Assembly (NCBI RefSeq): GCF_001278705.1
Contig: NZ_CP012600.1
Coordinates: 372,190 to 436,189 of the forward strand
DNA length: 64,000 nt
Reading direction: 5' to 3'
Source of the DNA: Bacillus gobiensis
Lineage (GTDB): Bacteria; Bacillota; Bacilli; Bacillales; Bacillaceae
Shown: positions 36,074 through 44,325 of the stretch, piece after piece
How the letters are laid out: each line of letters begins with the position of its first letter
Position numbering within the stretch: the first letter of the stretch is position 1
Notes under the pieces: generated by a model
Told to the model about the DNA's origin: nothing
Databases searched by the model: none
The model's input: only the letters and a program-made list of their open reading frames with translations
Made by a program: the position numbers and the translations under genes

Positions 36074-37456
36074 ATGGCCAAAAAGAAAAGACAGATGATT
36101 CTGAATTTGTTTTTGAATAACATAGGCCATCATGAAGCGGCCTGGAGGCACCCTGCTGCTGAAATTGATCAGCTTAATGATTTCTCGTATTATCGGAAAA
36201 TTGCTGTAAAAGCAGAGGAAGCAAAATTTGATTCGATCTTTTTTGCAGATCGTCTGGCTGTCTCAAAAGAAGCGGTTCAATATAGTGCTGCCAGCAGGTT
36301 GGAACCGTTAACTCTATTATCAGCGATATCGGTGGTGACAGAGAAAATCGGCTTAATTGCAACCGTGTCGACGAGCTTTAATGAGCCATATAATTTGGCC
36401 CGAAAGTTCTCTTCCATCGATCATTTAAGCAAAGGGAGAGCTGGCTGGAATATCATCACTTCAGGCACGGATGAAGAAGCTCGAAATTTTAATTATGATA
36501 AAATACCGGATCATGCTCTCCGTTACAGACGGTCCAAAGAGTTTTTAGAGGTAGCGTTAAAACTATGGGATAGCTGGGAGGAAGAAGCATTAATCAAAGA
36601 CAAAGCCGCCGGTATATATGCAGATCCGGACAAAGTTCACCGAGCTGATCACAAGGGAGAGTTCTATCAGGTTAGGGGGCCGTTGAATGTTTCTCGATCT
36701 CCGCAAGGGAGGCCGGTTCTCGTTCAAGCAGGTTCATCTAAGGATGGGAAGAAATTTTCTGCTGAATTCGCAGAAGCCGTTTTTACCGCTCAGCAGACGC
36801 TGGAAGAAGCTCAAATTTTTTATGAGGATGTAAAACAAAGAGCGGAAGGCTTTGGGAGAAATCGCAATGAGATTAAAATTTTGCCGGGAATTTGTCCGGT
36901 AATTGGGAACACGGAGGAAGAGGCGAAGGAAAAAGAGTACCGGCTCCATCACCTTGCCAATCCGGATCATAGCTTATCTCAGCTGTCTTCCAGGATCGGC
37001 TTTGATTTATCTGGTTATCCGCTTGACGGACCGCTTCCGGAGCTTTCGGAAACGGGACACATCAGGGGTCACCAAAGCCGTACAAAGCTAATAAAAGATC
37101 TTGCGCAAAGAGAAAATTTGACGATCAGGCAGCTTTTGCATCGCTTAGCTGGTGGAAGAGGCCATTACACCATCTCTGGGACTGCCGAGCAAATTGCGAA
37201 TCTTTTAGAAGAATGGTTCGAAAATGGCGCAGCTGATGGGTTTAATATCATGCCTCAGTTAATGGGAGAAGGACTGGATGATTTTATTGAAAAGGTTTTG
37301 CCGATCCTTCGCCAAAAAGGATTATTCAGAGAAAACTATACAGGAGATACATTAAGAGAGCACTATGGTCTGGGTTACCCAGCAAGTCAATTTTCTACTA
37401 AAGACAACAGGAGGTCTTCCATTGAAAAAGTTCATACATCTGATCAGATCGGTTAA
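36074..37456 (+). CDS. FMN-dependent monooxygenase, NtaA/SnaA/DszA family (YtnJ-like)
   Basis: A 460-aa flavin-dependent monooxygenase of the bacterial luciferase superfamily. It has QMILNLFLNNIGHHEAAWRHP at the start, FDSIFFADRLAV, KGRAGWNIITSGTDEEARNF and RPVLVQAGSSKDG. The family includes nitrilotriacetate monooxygenase, dibenzothiophene-sulfone monooxygenase and Bacillus YtnJ. It needs reduced FMN from a separate reductase. It lies inside the ssu operon, so the likely job is to attack an organosulfur compound that SsuD does not. Its 3' end overlaps the start of ssuA by 35 nt. The substrate is not determined. Confidence 0.85.
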   Translation: MAKKKRQMILNLFLNNIGHHEAAWRHPAAEIDQLNDFSYYRKIAVKAEEAKFDSIFFADRLAVSKEAVQYSAASRLEPLTLLSAISVVTEKIGLIATVSTSFNEPYNLARKFSSIDHLSKGRAGWNIITSGTDEEARNFNYDKIPDHALRYRRSKEFLEVALKLWDSWEEEALIKDKAAGIYADPDKVHRADHKGEFYQVRGPLNVSRSPQGRPVLVQAGSSKDGKKFSAEFAEAVFTAQQTLEEAQIFYEDVKQRAEGFGRNRNEIKILPGICPVIGNTEEEAKEKEYRLHHLANPDHSLSQLSSRIGFDLSGYPLDGPLPELSETGHIRGHQSRTKLIKDLAQRENLTIRQLLHRLAGGRGHYTISGTAEQIANLLEEWFENGAADGFNIMPQLMGEGLDDFIEKVLPILRQKGLFRENYTGDTLREHYGLGYPASQFSTKDNRRSSIEKVHTSDQIG

Positions 37457-38423
37457 ATTTGTCCTGCCGGCATTGTTGGTAGTGCTCCTTTTAGGGGCAT
37501 GCGGCAGCCAAGGGGCAGAAAAAGGGTCAAACCAAAATCCAGTTATTCATATTGGAGTCCAGGGCAAAACGGGAATTCTCCCCTATGCCAGAGAAAAGAA
37601 ATATTTTGAAAAAGCGTTTGAAAAAGAAGGAGTTAAGGCAGAATGGCATGAGTTTGCAAGCGGGCCGCCGCATTTTGAAGCCTTGGCTTCCGGCCGCATC
37701 GACTTTGGGGCTACCGGAGGAACGCCTCTCATTGCCGGACAATCCGGCGGTGTGGATTTTCGAGGAATAGCCGTCACAAGTGATGGGAAAAAAGGGAATT
37801 CGATTATTGTCCCAAAAGATAGCAGCATTAAGGAGTTAAAAGACCTTAAAGGAAAAAAAGTCGCTGTTGCCAAAGGAAGCAGTGCCTACAATTTTCTCTA
37901 CATGGCGCTAGATCGTGCAGGCCTAAAGGATTCGGATATTCAGTTAATTCAACTGCAGCCTGATGAAGCGCGTCCTGCGTTGGATAATGGATCGGTCGAT
38001 GCTTGGTCTACATGGGAGCCTTATTCAACTACTGCCGTATTCCAAACAGAGGCAAAAATATTGGCTTCCGGAGAAGATTTAAATATTAATGCCCCAAGCT
38101 TTCTAGTCGCAAGAACAAAGTTTACAAAGGAGCATCCCGAATTGACGGTTACCTTTTTAAAAACGTATGAAGAGGCAAGAAAGCACGTAACCGAAAATAT
38201 CGATGAAGTGTCTGAAGAAATAGCAAAAAAAGAGAATTTAGATGTTGAAATTATTAAAACTGTTCTAAAAAAATCGGAGTTTATATTGTCTCCTACAACG
38301 GATGAATTTGCGAAAGCCCATCAAGAGCAGGCTGATTTTTTATATAAATCCGGCGGAATCAATAAAGAGCTGGATACTTCGAAAGTAATTGATAATCAAT
38401 TTGTAGAAGAAGCGTTAAAGTAA
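37422..38423 (+). CDS. ssuA: Aliphatic sulfonate-binding lipoprotein
   Basis: A 333-aa solute-binding protein of the SsuA/TauA/NMT1 type. The signal ends in a lipobox (LLLGACGS), and the mature part contains [39 protein letters not shown] and [19 protein letters not shown]. The start is TTG 37422 with CAGGAGG upstream. This places it inside the last 35 nt of the monooxygenase gene, in another frame. It captures sulfonates for the SsuBC importer. Confidence 0.9.
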   Translation: MKKFIHLIRSVKFVLPALLVVLLLGACGSQGAEKGSNQNPVIHIGVQGKTGILPYAREKKYFEKAFEKEGVKAEWHEFASGPPHFEALASGRIDFGATGGTPLIAGQSGGVDFRGIAVTSDGKKGNSIIVPKDSSIKELKDLKGKKVAVAKGSSAYNFLYMALDRAGLKDSDIQLIQLQPDEARPALDNGSVDAWSTWEPYSTTAVFQTEAKILASGEDLNINAPSFLVARTKFTKEHPELTVTFLKTYEEARKHVTENIDEVSEEIAKKENLDVEIIKTVLKKSEFILSPTTDEFAKAHQEQADFLYKSGGINKELDTSKVIDNQFVEEALK

Positions 38424-38451
38424 AAACAAAGCGAAAGAGGGGAGAAAGAGT

Positions 38452-39597
38452 TTGGAAATTCTTTGGTTTATTCCTACGCATGGTGACGGACAATATTTGG
38501 GTACATCTCATAGAGGAAGAACTACAGACTACACCTATCTGAAGCAAGTCGCTCAAGCTGCAGACCGGCTTGGATATACCGGGGCATTAATTCCAACTGG
38601 CAGAACGTGTGAAGATCCGTGGTTGACCGCGGGTGCTTTAGCAGCGGAAACAAGAAACCTGAAATTTCTTGTTGCAGTCAGACCCGGCTTGATGCAGCCT
38701 TCTGTAGCTGCAAGGATGGCTGCTACGCTTGATCGCATTTCAGAAGGAAGGGTCTTGATCAACGTCGTTGCAGGCGGCAATTCAAAGGAGCTGGAAGGCG
38801 ACGGGTTATTTTTGGATCACGATGAACGATACGAGGCGGCGGACGAATTTCTTGATATTTGGCGGTCGCTGCTTTCAGGCGAAACGGTCACATACAATGG
38901 AAAACATGTAAATATCAATGATGGCAAGCTTCTATTTCCTCCCGTCCAGACGCCTCATCCGCCTATTTATTTTGGCGGATCTTCCGCAGCAGGACAAAAG
39001 GTAGCTGCGAAGCATACAGATGTCTACTTAACTTGGGGAGAGCCGCCCGAGCAGGTCAAGGAGAAAATTCAGTCCGTTCGTGAACAGGCTGAAAAAGAGG
39101 GGAGATCGATTCGATTCGGGATCAGGCTTCATGTCATTGTAAGAGAGACAGAAAAGGAAGCATGGCAGGCAGCGGACAAATTGATCAGTCATCTGGATGA
39201 AAAAACTATCAAAGCTTCCCAGAAAGCCCTCCTCAGTACGGATTCGGTCGGTCAGCACAGAATGGCCGCGCTGCATCAAGGAGACCGAACAAAGCTTGAA
39301 ATCAGCCCCAATCTTTGGGCAGGAATCGGACTCGTTAGGGGAGGAGCAGGCACAGCCTTAGTCGGCGACCCGGAAACTGTGGCAGACCGTATCCTTGAAT
39401 ACAAGGATCTTGGCATCGAATCCTTTATCTTATCAGGCTATCCTCACCTCGAAGAAGCCTATCAATTTGCCGAGCTTGTTTTTCCGCTCCTTCCATTTAA
39501 AAAGGGAGAAGCATTCGCCGCTCAAATCAGACACAAGCTCACAGGGGAAGTCATCGCAGAACAAAAATTTCCTGACAAGAAGAAAGTATCGATTTAA
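38452..39597 (+). CDS. ssuD: FMNH2-dependent alkanesulfonate monooxygenase
   Basis: A 381-aa luciferase-superfamily enzyme releasing sulfite from alkanesulfonates with O2 and reduced FMN. It matches Bacillus SsuD almost residue by residue in key parts: [57 protein letters not shown], and [20 protein letters not shown] near the C-terminus. TTG 38452 with GAGGGGAG upstream. It is the last gene of the operon. The FMN reductase is not nearby. Confidence 0.96.
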   Translation: MEILWFIPTHGDGQYLGTSHRGRTTDYTYLKQVAQAADRLGYTGALIPTGRTCEDPWLTAGALAAETRNLKFLVAVRPGLMQPSVAARMAATLDRISEGRVLINVVAGGNSKELEGDGLFLDHDERYEAADEFLDIWRSLLSGETVTYNGKHVNINDGKLLFPPVQTPHPPIYFGGSSAAGQKVAAKHTDVYLTWGEPPEQVKEKIQSVREQAEKEGRSIRFGIRLHVIVRETEKEAWQAADKLISHLDEKTIKASQKALLSTDSVGQHRMAALHQGDRTKLEISPNLWAGIGLVRGGAGTALVGDPETVADRILEYKDLGIESFILSGYPHLEEAYQFAELVFPLLPFKKGEAFAAQIRHKLTGEVIAEQKFPDKKKVSI

Positions 39598-39642
39598 AGT
39601 TGCGTGTCGGAAAAATGAATAAGTGCACAATTAAGGTTTAGT

Positions 39643-39689
39643 AAGGTTGACTTAGCTGGCGTTAAAAGTCTGCAAGTCAGCCTTTTTTT
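39643..39689 (+). terminator. Terminator of the ssu operon
   Basis: AAGGTTGACTT pairs with AAGTCAGCCTT (one G-U pair), followed by TTTTTTT. Confidence 0.88.
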
Positions 39690-39785
39690 GTACAAATTTT
39701 TCGACAAATACAGATTTATTATTGTAAATTAGGTATAATTTTCATAATATTATAAATCTAAGAAATTACCTCAGGAGGATCCTAG

Positions 39786-40361
39786 TTGATTTTAGCAAAA
39801 AAATGTATCTATATATCAAGCAGTTTATTATTATTCCTTCTGCTTGCGTCTTGCGGGGAAGCGAACCAAATAAAAATAACTGAGTTTACAAGAAATGAAA
39901 AGGCGCTATTGGAGGTAACGGCGGATCAATATTTTTCTGCAACACTTACTGGATTAACAGATGAAGTATACTATATAGGCTTGTATGCGGAGCATTATGA
40001 AAATGGAAAGCTTTTAACAAAGTATGGCGGTGGAGCAGACCTGAATCTCCTTCGCGAGAAAAAGGATGTGAAAGGATTACGAGCCATTTTTATTTTGGAA
40101 GAGGATGTCTCGGCTATGCCAGGAGCAACAGTAATAAAAATGGGTTTAAACAACAACCGTGGGGTAGCTACTAAAGGTACAGAAAGAATAGAAGGTAATG
40201 AGTATTTTGAGCATGTCGAGAATGCCTCTGGTACTGTGCCAAAGTCTATTACGATAGGAGAGCCTGTTCTTATTGGCTGTACAATGAAAGATAGTGAAGA
40301 AATTGAAATATCAGGTGAAGTTACTCATTCTAATATAGAAGAATTAATCAACCAACCATGA
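39786..40361 (+). CDS. Uncharacterised lipoprotein, first of a tandem pair
   Basis: A 191-residue exported lipoprotein. The TTG start with CAGGAGG is followed by a hydrophobic signal ending LLASCGEA. The mature part is rich in Glu/Lys and includes DQYFSATLTGLTDEVYYIGL, VKGLRAIFILEED, and TIGEPVLIGCTMKDSEE with a second cysteine. It is clearly related along its length to the next gene. It is not a known family to me. The pattern of short beta-strand-like segments suggests a small beta-rich surface protein. Confidence 0.75.
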   Translation: MILAKKCIYISSSLLLFLLLASCGEANQIKITEFTRNEKALLEVTADQYFSATLTGLTDEVYYIGLYAEHYENGKLLTKYGGGADLNLLREKKDVKGLRAIFILEEDVSAMPGATVIKMGLNNNRGVATKGTERIEGNEYFEHVENASGTVPKSITIGEPVLIGCTMKDSEEIEISGEVTHSNIEELINQP

Positions 40362-40435
40362 TGAAGCGATTCTGTATTATGTTATGGCAAATTAAATGAA
40401 GGATAATTTTTTTCATAGAATCAGGGGAGATCGGC

Positions 40436-41065
40436 TTGGCAACCTTTTTTAATAAAAGAAAACAAATCATAGCAATACACATATGTATTCTTTTAACCGC
40501 AATCCTTACTGCCTGTTCTGGTGTAAAAAACCAAATTAAATGGACTGAGTACCCTGACAGCGAAAGAGAATTGATTAATCTTGCTGGGGAACAATATTTT
40601 TCAGCCACGATAACGGGATTAACTAATGAAATTAATAGTATTAGAATGTACGTTGAGGAATATCAAGATGGAAACATAACTCAAAAATACGAAGGTCCAG
40701 AGCTTGATCTTTTTAAGAAAAAGAAGCCAAAAGGGCTGCGAACTCTTTTTATATTAGAAGAGAATGAGACAAATGATTTCGAAACTATAAAGAAGACAAT
40801 AAAAATGGGGTTGATTGATAATGAAGGCTCTGCAATGACCAAATCCGTGAATCTAGATACCTTCGAATCTGATACGCTCTCAAGCGGAATGAGCAGTTTT
40901 GCTGAGTTTCCAAGCAGTATTCCTCTAGGAGAACCGGTTTTAATTGGTTGCAATATAAATAGTTACTCAGACGATACAGATTTTACGGGTGCTATTACCG
41001 ACGATAACAAAAACAATTTAATCAAAAACGATCATGTAATACTCTTTTATGTGAAAGCAGATTGA
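40436..41065 (+). CDS. Uncharacterised lipoprotein, second of a tandem pair
   Basis: A 209-residue paralogue of the preceding gene. The signal ends in LTACSG after TTG 40436 (AGGGGAG upstream). It shares, in the same order, EQYFSATITGLTNEINSIRM, PKGLRTLFILEEN, IKMGLIDNEG and GEPVLIGCNIN. It keeps the inner cysteine in LIGC and extends about 15 residues further at the end (HVILFYVKAD). The pair arose by tandem duplication and has diverged considerably. Function unknown; likely surface-exposed on the membrane. Confidence 0.75.
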   Translation: MATFFNKRKQIIAIHICILLTAILTACSGVKNQIKWTEYPDSERELINLAGEQYFSATITGLTNEINSIRMYVEEYQDGNITQKYEGPELDLFKKKKPKGLRTLFILEENETNDFETIKKTIKMGLIDNEGSAMTKSVNLDTFESDTLSSGMSSFAEFPSSIPLGEPVLIGCNINSYSDDTDFTGAITDDNKNNLIKNDHVILFYVKAD

Positions 41066-41149
41066 CACGTATATACGTCTCTCGAAATGGCAATGATGAT
41101 GATAGAAAATGAAACAAGATATTTTTCGACAAAATTTTTCATTCTTCTA

Positions 41150-41178
41150 TTGACGATCGTTTTATAACGATGTATTAT
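41150..41178 (+). promoter_or_regulatory. Sigma-A promoter of tRNA-Gly
   Basis: TTGACG and TATTAT separated by exactly 17 nt, 38 nt before the tRNA 5' end. Confidence 0.85.
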
Positions 41179-41216
41179 AGATTAAGTCGAACCGGAAAGG
41201 AAAGGCTCTAGACTCC

Positions 41217-41290
41217 GCGGGTGTAGTTTAGTGGTAAAACCTCAGCCTTCCAAGCTGATGTCGTGAGTTCGATTCTCATCACCCGCTCCA
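41217..41290 (+). tRNA. tRNA-Gly (anticodon TCC)
   Basis: A complete cloverleaf: acceptor GCGGGTG/CACCCGC, D arm with AGTTTAGTGGTAAAAC, anticodon stem TCAGC/GCTGA with loop CTTCCAA (anticodon TCC at 41249-41251), T arm with GTTCGATTC, and an encoded 3' CCA at 41288-41290. It reads GGA and GGG. It is a single tRNA gene with its own promoter and terminator. Confidence 0.97.
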
Positions 41291-41304
41291 TACATATCGT
41301 GTGC

Positions 41305-41347
41305 AACGCAGTGTTTCGTTCTTAGATAACGAAGCATTGCGTTTTTT
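41305..41347 (+). terminator. Terminator of tRNA-Gly
   Basis: AACGCAGTGTTTCGTT pairs with AACGAAGCATTGCGTT (two mismatches), followed by TTTTT. Confidence 0.88.
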
Positions 41348-41379
41348 ACTATGTTCACTTGAAAGGAGGTTTTGCAAAA

Positions 41380-42531
41380 ATGGATGTTACCAAGCTAAAG
41401 CAAGAGGTTATCGAGTATGCTCATCAAATCGGCATTGATAAAATCGGATTTGCCAGTGCAGATACGTTTGAAAGCTTAAAACAGCGGCTGATTACGCAGC
41501 AAGCCCTTCAATATGAGTCCGGCTTTGAAGAACGAGATATCGAAAAACGGACAAATCCGGATCTGCTGCTTCCAAAAGCGAGATCGATTATTGCCATTGC
41601 ACTTGCTTATCCTTCGAAAATGAAAAACGCACCAAGAGGAACGAGGACGGATCGCAGAGGGATTTTTTGCAGAGCCTCCTGGGGAAAGGATTATCACCAC
41701 GTATTACGAGAAAAGCTTTCAAAATTGGAAGAATATCTTCGAGAAAAGCGTGAGGATATCCGAACAAAATCAATGGTAGATACGGGGGAGCTATCAGATC
41801 GGGCCGTCGCAGAACGAGCTGGAATCGGCTGGTCGGGAAAAAACTGTGCGATCATTACTCCTGAATTTGGTTCCTACGTATACCTTGGTGAAATGATCAC
41901 GAATATTCCTTTCGAGCCGGATACGCCAATCGAGGACAAATGTGGAACGTGCAACAAATGTGTCGATGTATGCCCGACAGGTGCCCTGATTCAAGGCGGA
42001 CAGCTAAATGCTAAGCGTTGTATTGCCTTTCTCACTCAAACAAAAGGTTTTCTGCCGGAGGAATTCAGAAGCAAAATCGGCAATCGGCTGTATGGATGTG
42101 ATACATGCCAAACGATCTGTCCTGAAAACAAAGGTAAGGATTTTCATTTGCATCCAGAAATGGAGCCGGATCCTGAAGTGGTTAAGCCGCGGCTAAAACC
42201 TTTGTTAACGATTAGCAATAGAGAATTCAAAGAGAAGTTCGGGGATATTTCCGGTTCGTGGAGAGGGAAAAAACCGATTCAGCGAAACTCGATTATCGCA
42301 TTAGCCCACTACAAGGATATAACCGCTCTTCCGGAACTTGCTTCTTTACTGAAAAATGATCCCCGACCTGTCATTCGCGGCACGGCTGCCTGGGCAATTG
42401 GCAAAATAGGCGGCGAAGATTATACGAACCAACTAAATGAAGCGTGGATGGCTGAAGGGGACGAAGAGGCAAAGAAAGAAATTGAAAAGGGTTTAAAAAT
42501 GGCAATGAATACTAAATCAAGCCAGTCCTGA
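41380..42531 (+). CDS. queG: Epoxyqueuosine reductase
   Basis: A 383-aa cobalamin/iron-sulfur enzyme for the last step of queuosine synthesis in tRNA. Two 4Fe-4S motifs are present: CGTCNKCVDVCPTGAL, and CDTCQTICPEN preceded by KRCIAF. The C-terminal part carries a HEAT-like repeat (RPVIRGTAAWAIGKIGG), as in Bacillus QueG/YhbA. ATG 41380 has AAAGGAGG upstream; a longer reading from 41359 includes that site. It begins the queG-yhbB-trmL cluster seen also in B. subtilis. Confidence 0.94.
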   Translation: MDVTKLKQEVIEYAHQIGIDKIGFASADTFESLKQRLITQQALQYESGFEERDIEKRTNPDLLLPKARSIIAIALAYPSKMKNAPRGTRTDRRGIFCRASWGKDYHHVLREKLSKLEEYLREKREDIRTKSMVDTGELSDRAVAERAGIGWSGKNCAIITPEFGSYVYLGEMITNIPFEPDTPIEDKCGTCNKCVDVCPTGALIQGGQLNAKRCIAFLTQTKGFLPEEFRSKIGNRLYGCDTCQTICPENKGKDFHLHPEMEPDPEVVKPRLKPLLTISNREFKEKFGDISGSWRGKKPIQRNSIIALAHYKDITALPELASLLKNDPRPVIRGTAAWAIGKIGGEDYTNQLNEAWMAEGDEEAKKEIEKGLKMAMNTKSSQS

Positions 42532-42568
42532 CATACGTTAATATAAAAACGTATGGTGGTGACAGTAC

Positions 42569-43468
42569 TTGAAGGAGTTTATTGAAAGGACTCTGCGAGA
42601 TCGTCTTTCCTATTTATTAAATGAAAAGAATGCAAGAACGATAGATCCAATTTTTGATGAGCTGGAGCGAAAAAAACAGCTCTTTCAAAAGCGTCAGGTA
42701 CAAATCGTAAAAGCGAAGATGAAAGTGAAGCTCGGGGAAAGCAAGTTTGATGACGACGGGTCTAATCACGTGAGATATAAAGTTCACAGCGAATATCTTT
42801 GTAATGATAAAGATCATTTATATATAGAAGAACAAATAGAAGAAAGAACTGCTTTATTCTATGGCCAAATGCTGATAAACGATTCGAAAGTTGAAATACC
42901 ATTTCATCAACCGTTACGTAGTGATGGTATGGTCATGGCAGACTTCAGCAGAAACGATCTCGGCCGGGCATTTACGTATGATCGTCTTGCTGCTGTCCAG
43001 TACGCAGAAAAATGGTGGAATAAGCGAAATTCAGCCTATAAAAATTTTGACGATAATTGCACAAACTTTATTTCACAATGTCTGCATGCAGGAAGTGCGC
43101 CGATGAGAGGATATCCGAATCGGGGAAGCGGCTGGTGGATGCAAAACCATTCGTGGAGCTACAGCTGGACCGTTGCCCACTCCATGAAAAGCTTTCTTGG
43201 CAGATCGAAGGCAGGGCTCAGGGCGGAAAAAACGTCATCACCCGAAGATCTGTCTCTAGGGGATGTCATATGCTATGACTTTGAAGGGGACGGAAGATAT
43301 AACCACACGACAATTGTCGTAGCAAAAGATAAGATGGGCATGCCGCTTGTCAACGCCCAAACGTATGATTCGCGGATGAGGTACTGGTCGTATGAGGACT
43401 CAACCGCCTACACACCATCCATTAAATATACCTTTTACAAAATCATTGATGATACGTCGAAGAAGTAA
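42569..43468 (+). CDS. yhbB: Amidase-domain protein (YhbB-like)
   Basis: A 299-aa protein with a C-terminal amidase domain of the Amidase_6 type. The catalytic Cys lies in FDDNCTNFISQCLHAG at about residue 166, and a His in RYNHTTIVVAKD; GSGWWMQNHSWSYSWT follows the Cys region. The N-terminal half is charged and lacks a signal sequence. It matches B. subtilis YhbB in position between queG and trmL. Probable peptide- or cell-wall-directed amidase. The TTG start has GGTGGTG upstream. Confidence 0.85.
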   Translation: MKEFIERTLRDRLSYLLNEKNARTIDPIFDELERKKQLFQKRQVQIVKAKMKVKLGESKFDDDGSNHVRYKVHSEYLCNDKDHLYIEEQIEERTALFYGQMLINDSKVEIPFHQPLRSDGMVMADFSRNDLGRAFTYDRLAAVQYAEKWWNKRNSAYKNFDDNCTNFISQCLHAGSAPMRGYPNRGSGWWMQNHSWSYSWTVAHSMKSFLGRSKAGLRAEKTSSPEDLSLGDVICYDFEGDGRYNHTTIVVAKDKMGMPLVNAQTYDSRMRYWSYEDSTAYTPSIKYTFYKIIDDTSKK

Positions 43469-43518
43469 AAGTGGTATAATGGATGGCGGTTTACTCAATT
43501 AGAACAGAGGTGAAGATT

Positions 43519-43992
43519 TTGGCACTGCATGTGGTTTTATACCAACCAGAGATTCCTGCCAATACAGGAAATATTGCGCGTACTTGCGCGGCAACGAATA
43601 CAACGCTTCATCTGATCAGGCCGCTCGGCTTCTCAACAGATGACAAAATGCTTAAGAGAGCGGGACTCGATTACTGGAAGTTTGTAAATATTGTGTATCA
43701 TGACTCTCTTAACGAATTATTTGAAGCAAATAAGAATGGGCAGTTTTTCTTTATTACGAAGTTCGGTCAAAAACCCCATACTTCCTTCAGCTACGAGGAT
43801 TCGTCCACCGATTATTTCTTCGTTTTTGGAAGAGAGACGAACGGTTTACCAAAGGAAATAATTGAAAACAATATGGAGCGCTGCCTGCGCCTGCCGATGA
43901 CGGAACATGTAAGGTCGCTTAACCTGTCCAATACGGCTGCAATCTTAATATATGAAGCGTTGCGGCAGCAAAACTACAACGATTTGATATAG
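43519..43992 (+). CDS. trmL: tRNA (cytidine/uridine-2'-O)-methyltransferase TrmL
   Basis: A 157-aa SPOUT-class methyltransferase that modifies the wobble base of tRNA-Leu. Typical pieces are HVVLYQPEIPANTGNIARTC, FFVFGRETNGLPKEI, and MTEHVRSLNLSNTAAILIYE (the trefoil-knot SAM site). I start at TTG 43519, just before ALHVVLYQPEIP with AGAGGTG upstream, rather than 12 codons earlier; this fits the family length of about 155-160. It ends at a strong terminator. The order with queG and yhbB is conserved in Bacillus (cspR in older nomenclature). Confidence 0.95.
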   Translation: MALHVVLYQPEIPANTGNIARTCAATNTTLHLIRPLGFSTDDKMLKRAGLDYWKFVNIVYHDSLNELFEANKNGQFFFITKFGQKPHTSFSYEDSSTDYFFVFGRETNGLPKEIIENNMERCLRLPMTEHVRSLNLSNTAAILIYEALRQQNYNDLI

Positions 43993-44027
43993 AAAAAAGG
44001 ATCTCGCTCCATGAGATCCTTTTTTTA
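43993..44027 (+). terminator. Terminator of trmL
   Basis: AAAAAAGGATCTC/GAGATCCTTTTTT with a 7-nt loop. Being symmetrical, it can also end the small minus-strand gene. Confidence 0.92.
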
Positions 44028-44031
44028 CCCC

Positions 44032-44127
44032 TTATTTCACTTTTCTGCCTGGCATGCTGTCGTACCCAGCTGTAAAGATAGAGACCAGAAACGTTAGTAT
44101 AACTCCCATCATTATGACTGTACGCAT
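44032..44127 (-). CDS. 31-residue single-helix membrane protein
   Basis: A short minus-strand ORF with AAGGGGG before the ATG: MRTVIMMGVILTFLVSIFTA, then GYDSMPGRKVK. It is a single transmembrane helix with a basic tail, ending just before the shared terminator. It lies between trmL and prkA, a sporulation-associated region. I do not recognise the family. Confidence 0.55.
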   Translation of the reverse strand: MRTVIMMGVILTFLVSIFTAGYDSMPGRKVK

Positions 44128-44325
44128 CTTTTTCCCCCTTGTCATCAAGCGATTTCTGAGCTTGAATTACTTTAATTATGAAGCCTATCTTTCAGTCTTG
44201 TCAATGGACAACCCTCTTTTTGGAAAGAAGGGCGTTCTTTCGTTAGCATGTAAGAAGACACCTTCGCATAGATTGTATTAGTACCTAGATTAGTACTTGC
44301 ATCAATCAAGATGAGGGAGGTCCTT

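Noticed and set aside
44054..44281. 75-codon + strand ORF before prkA
   Set aside because: Antisense to the small membrane-protein gene and without a start signal.
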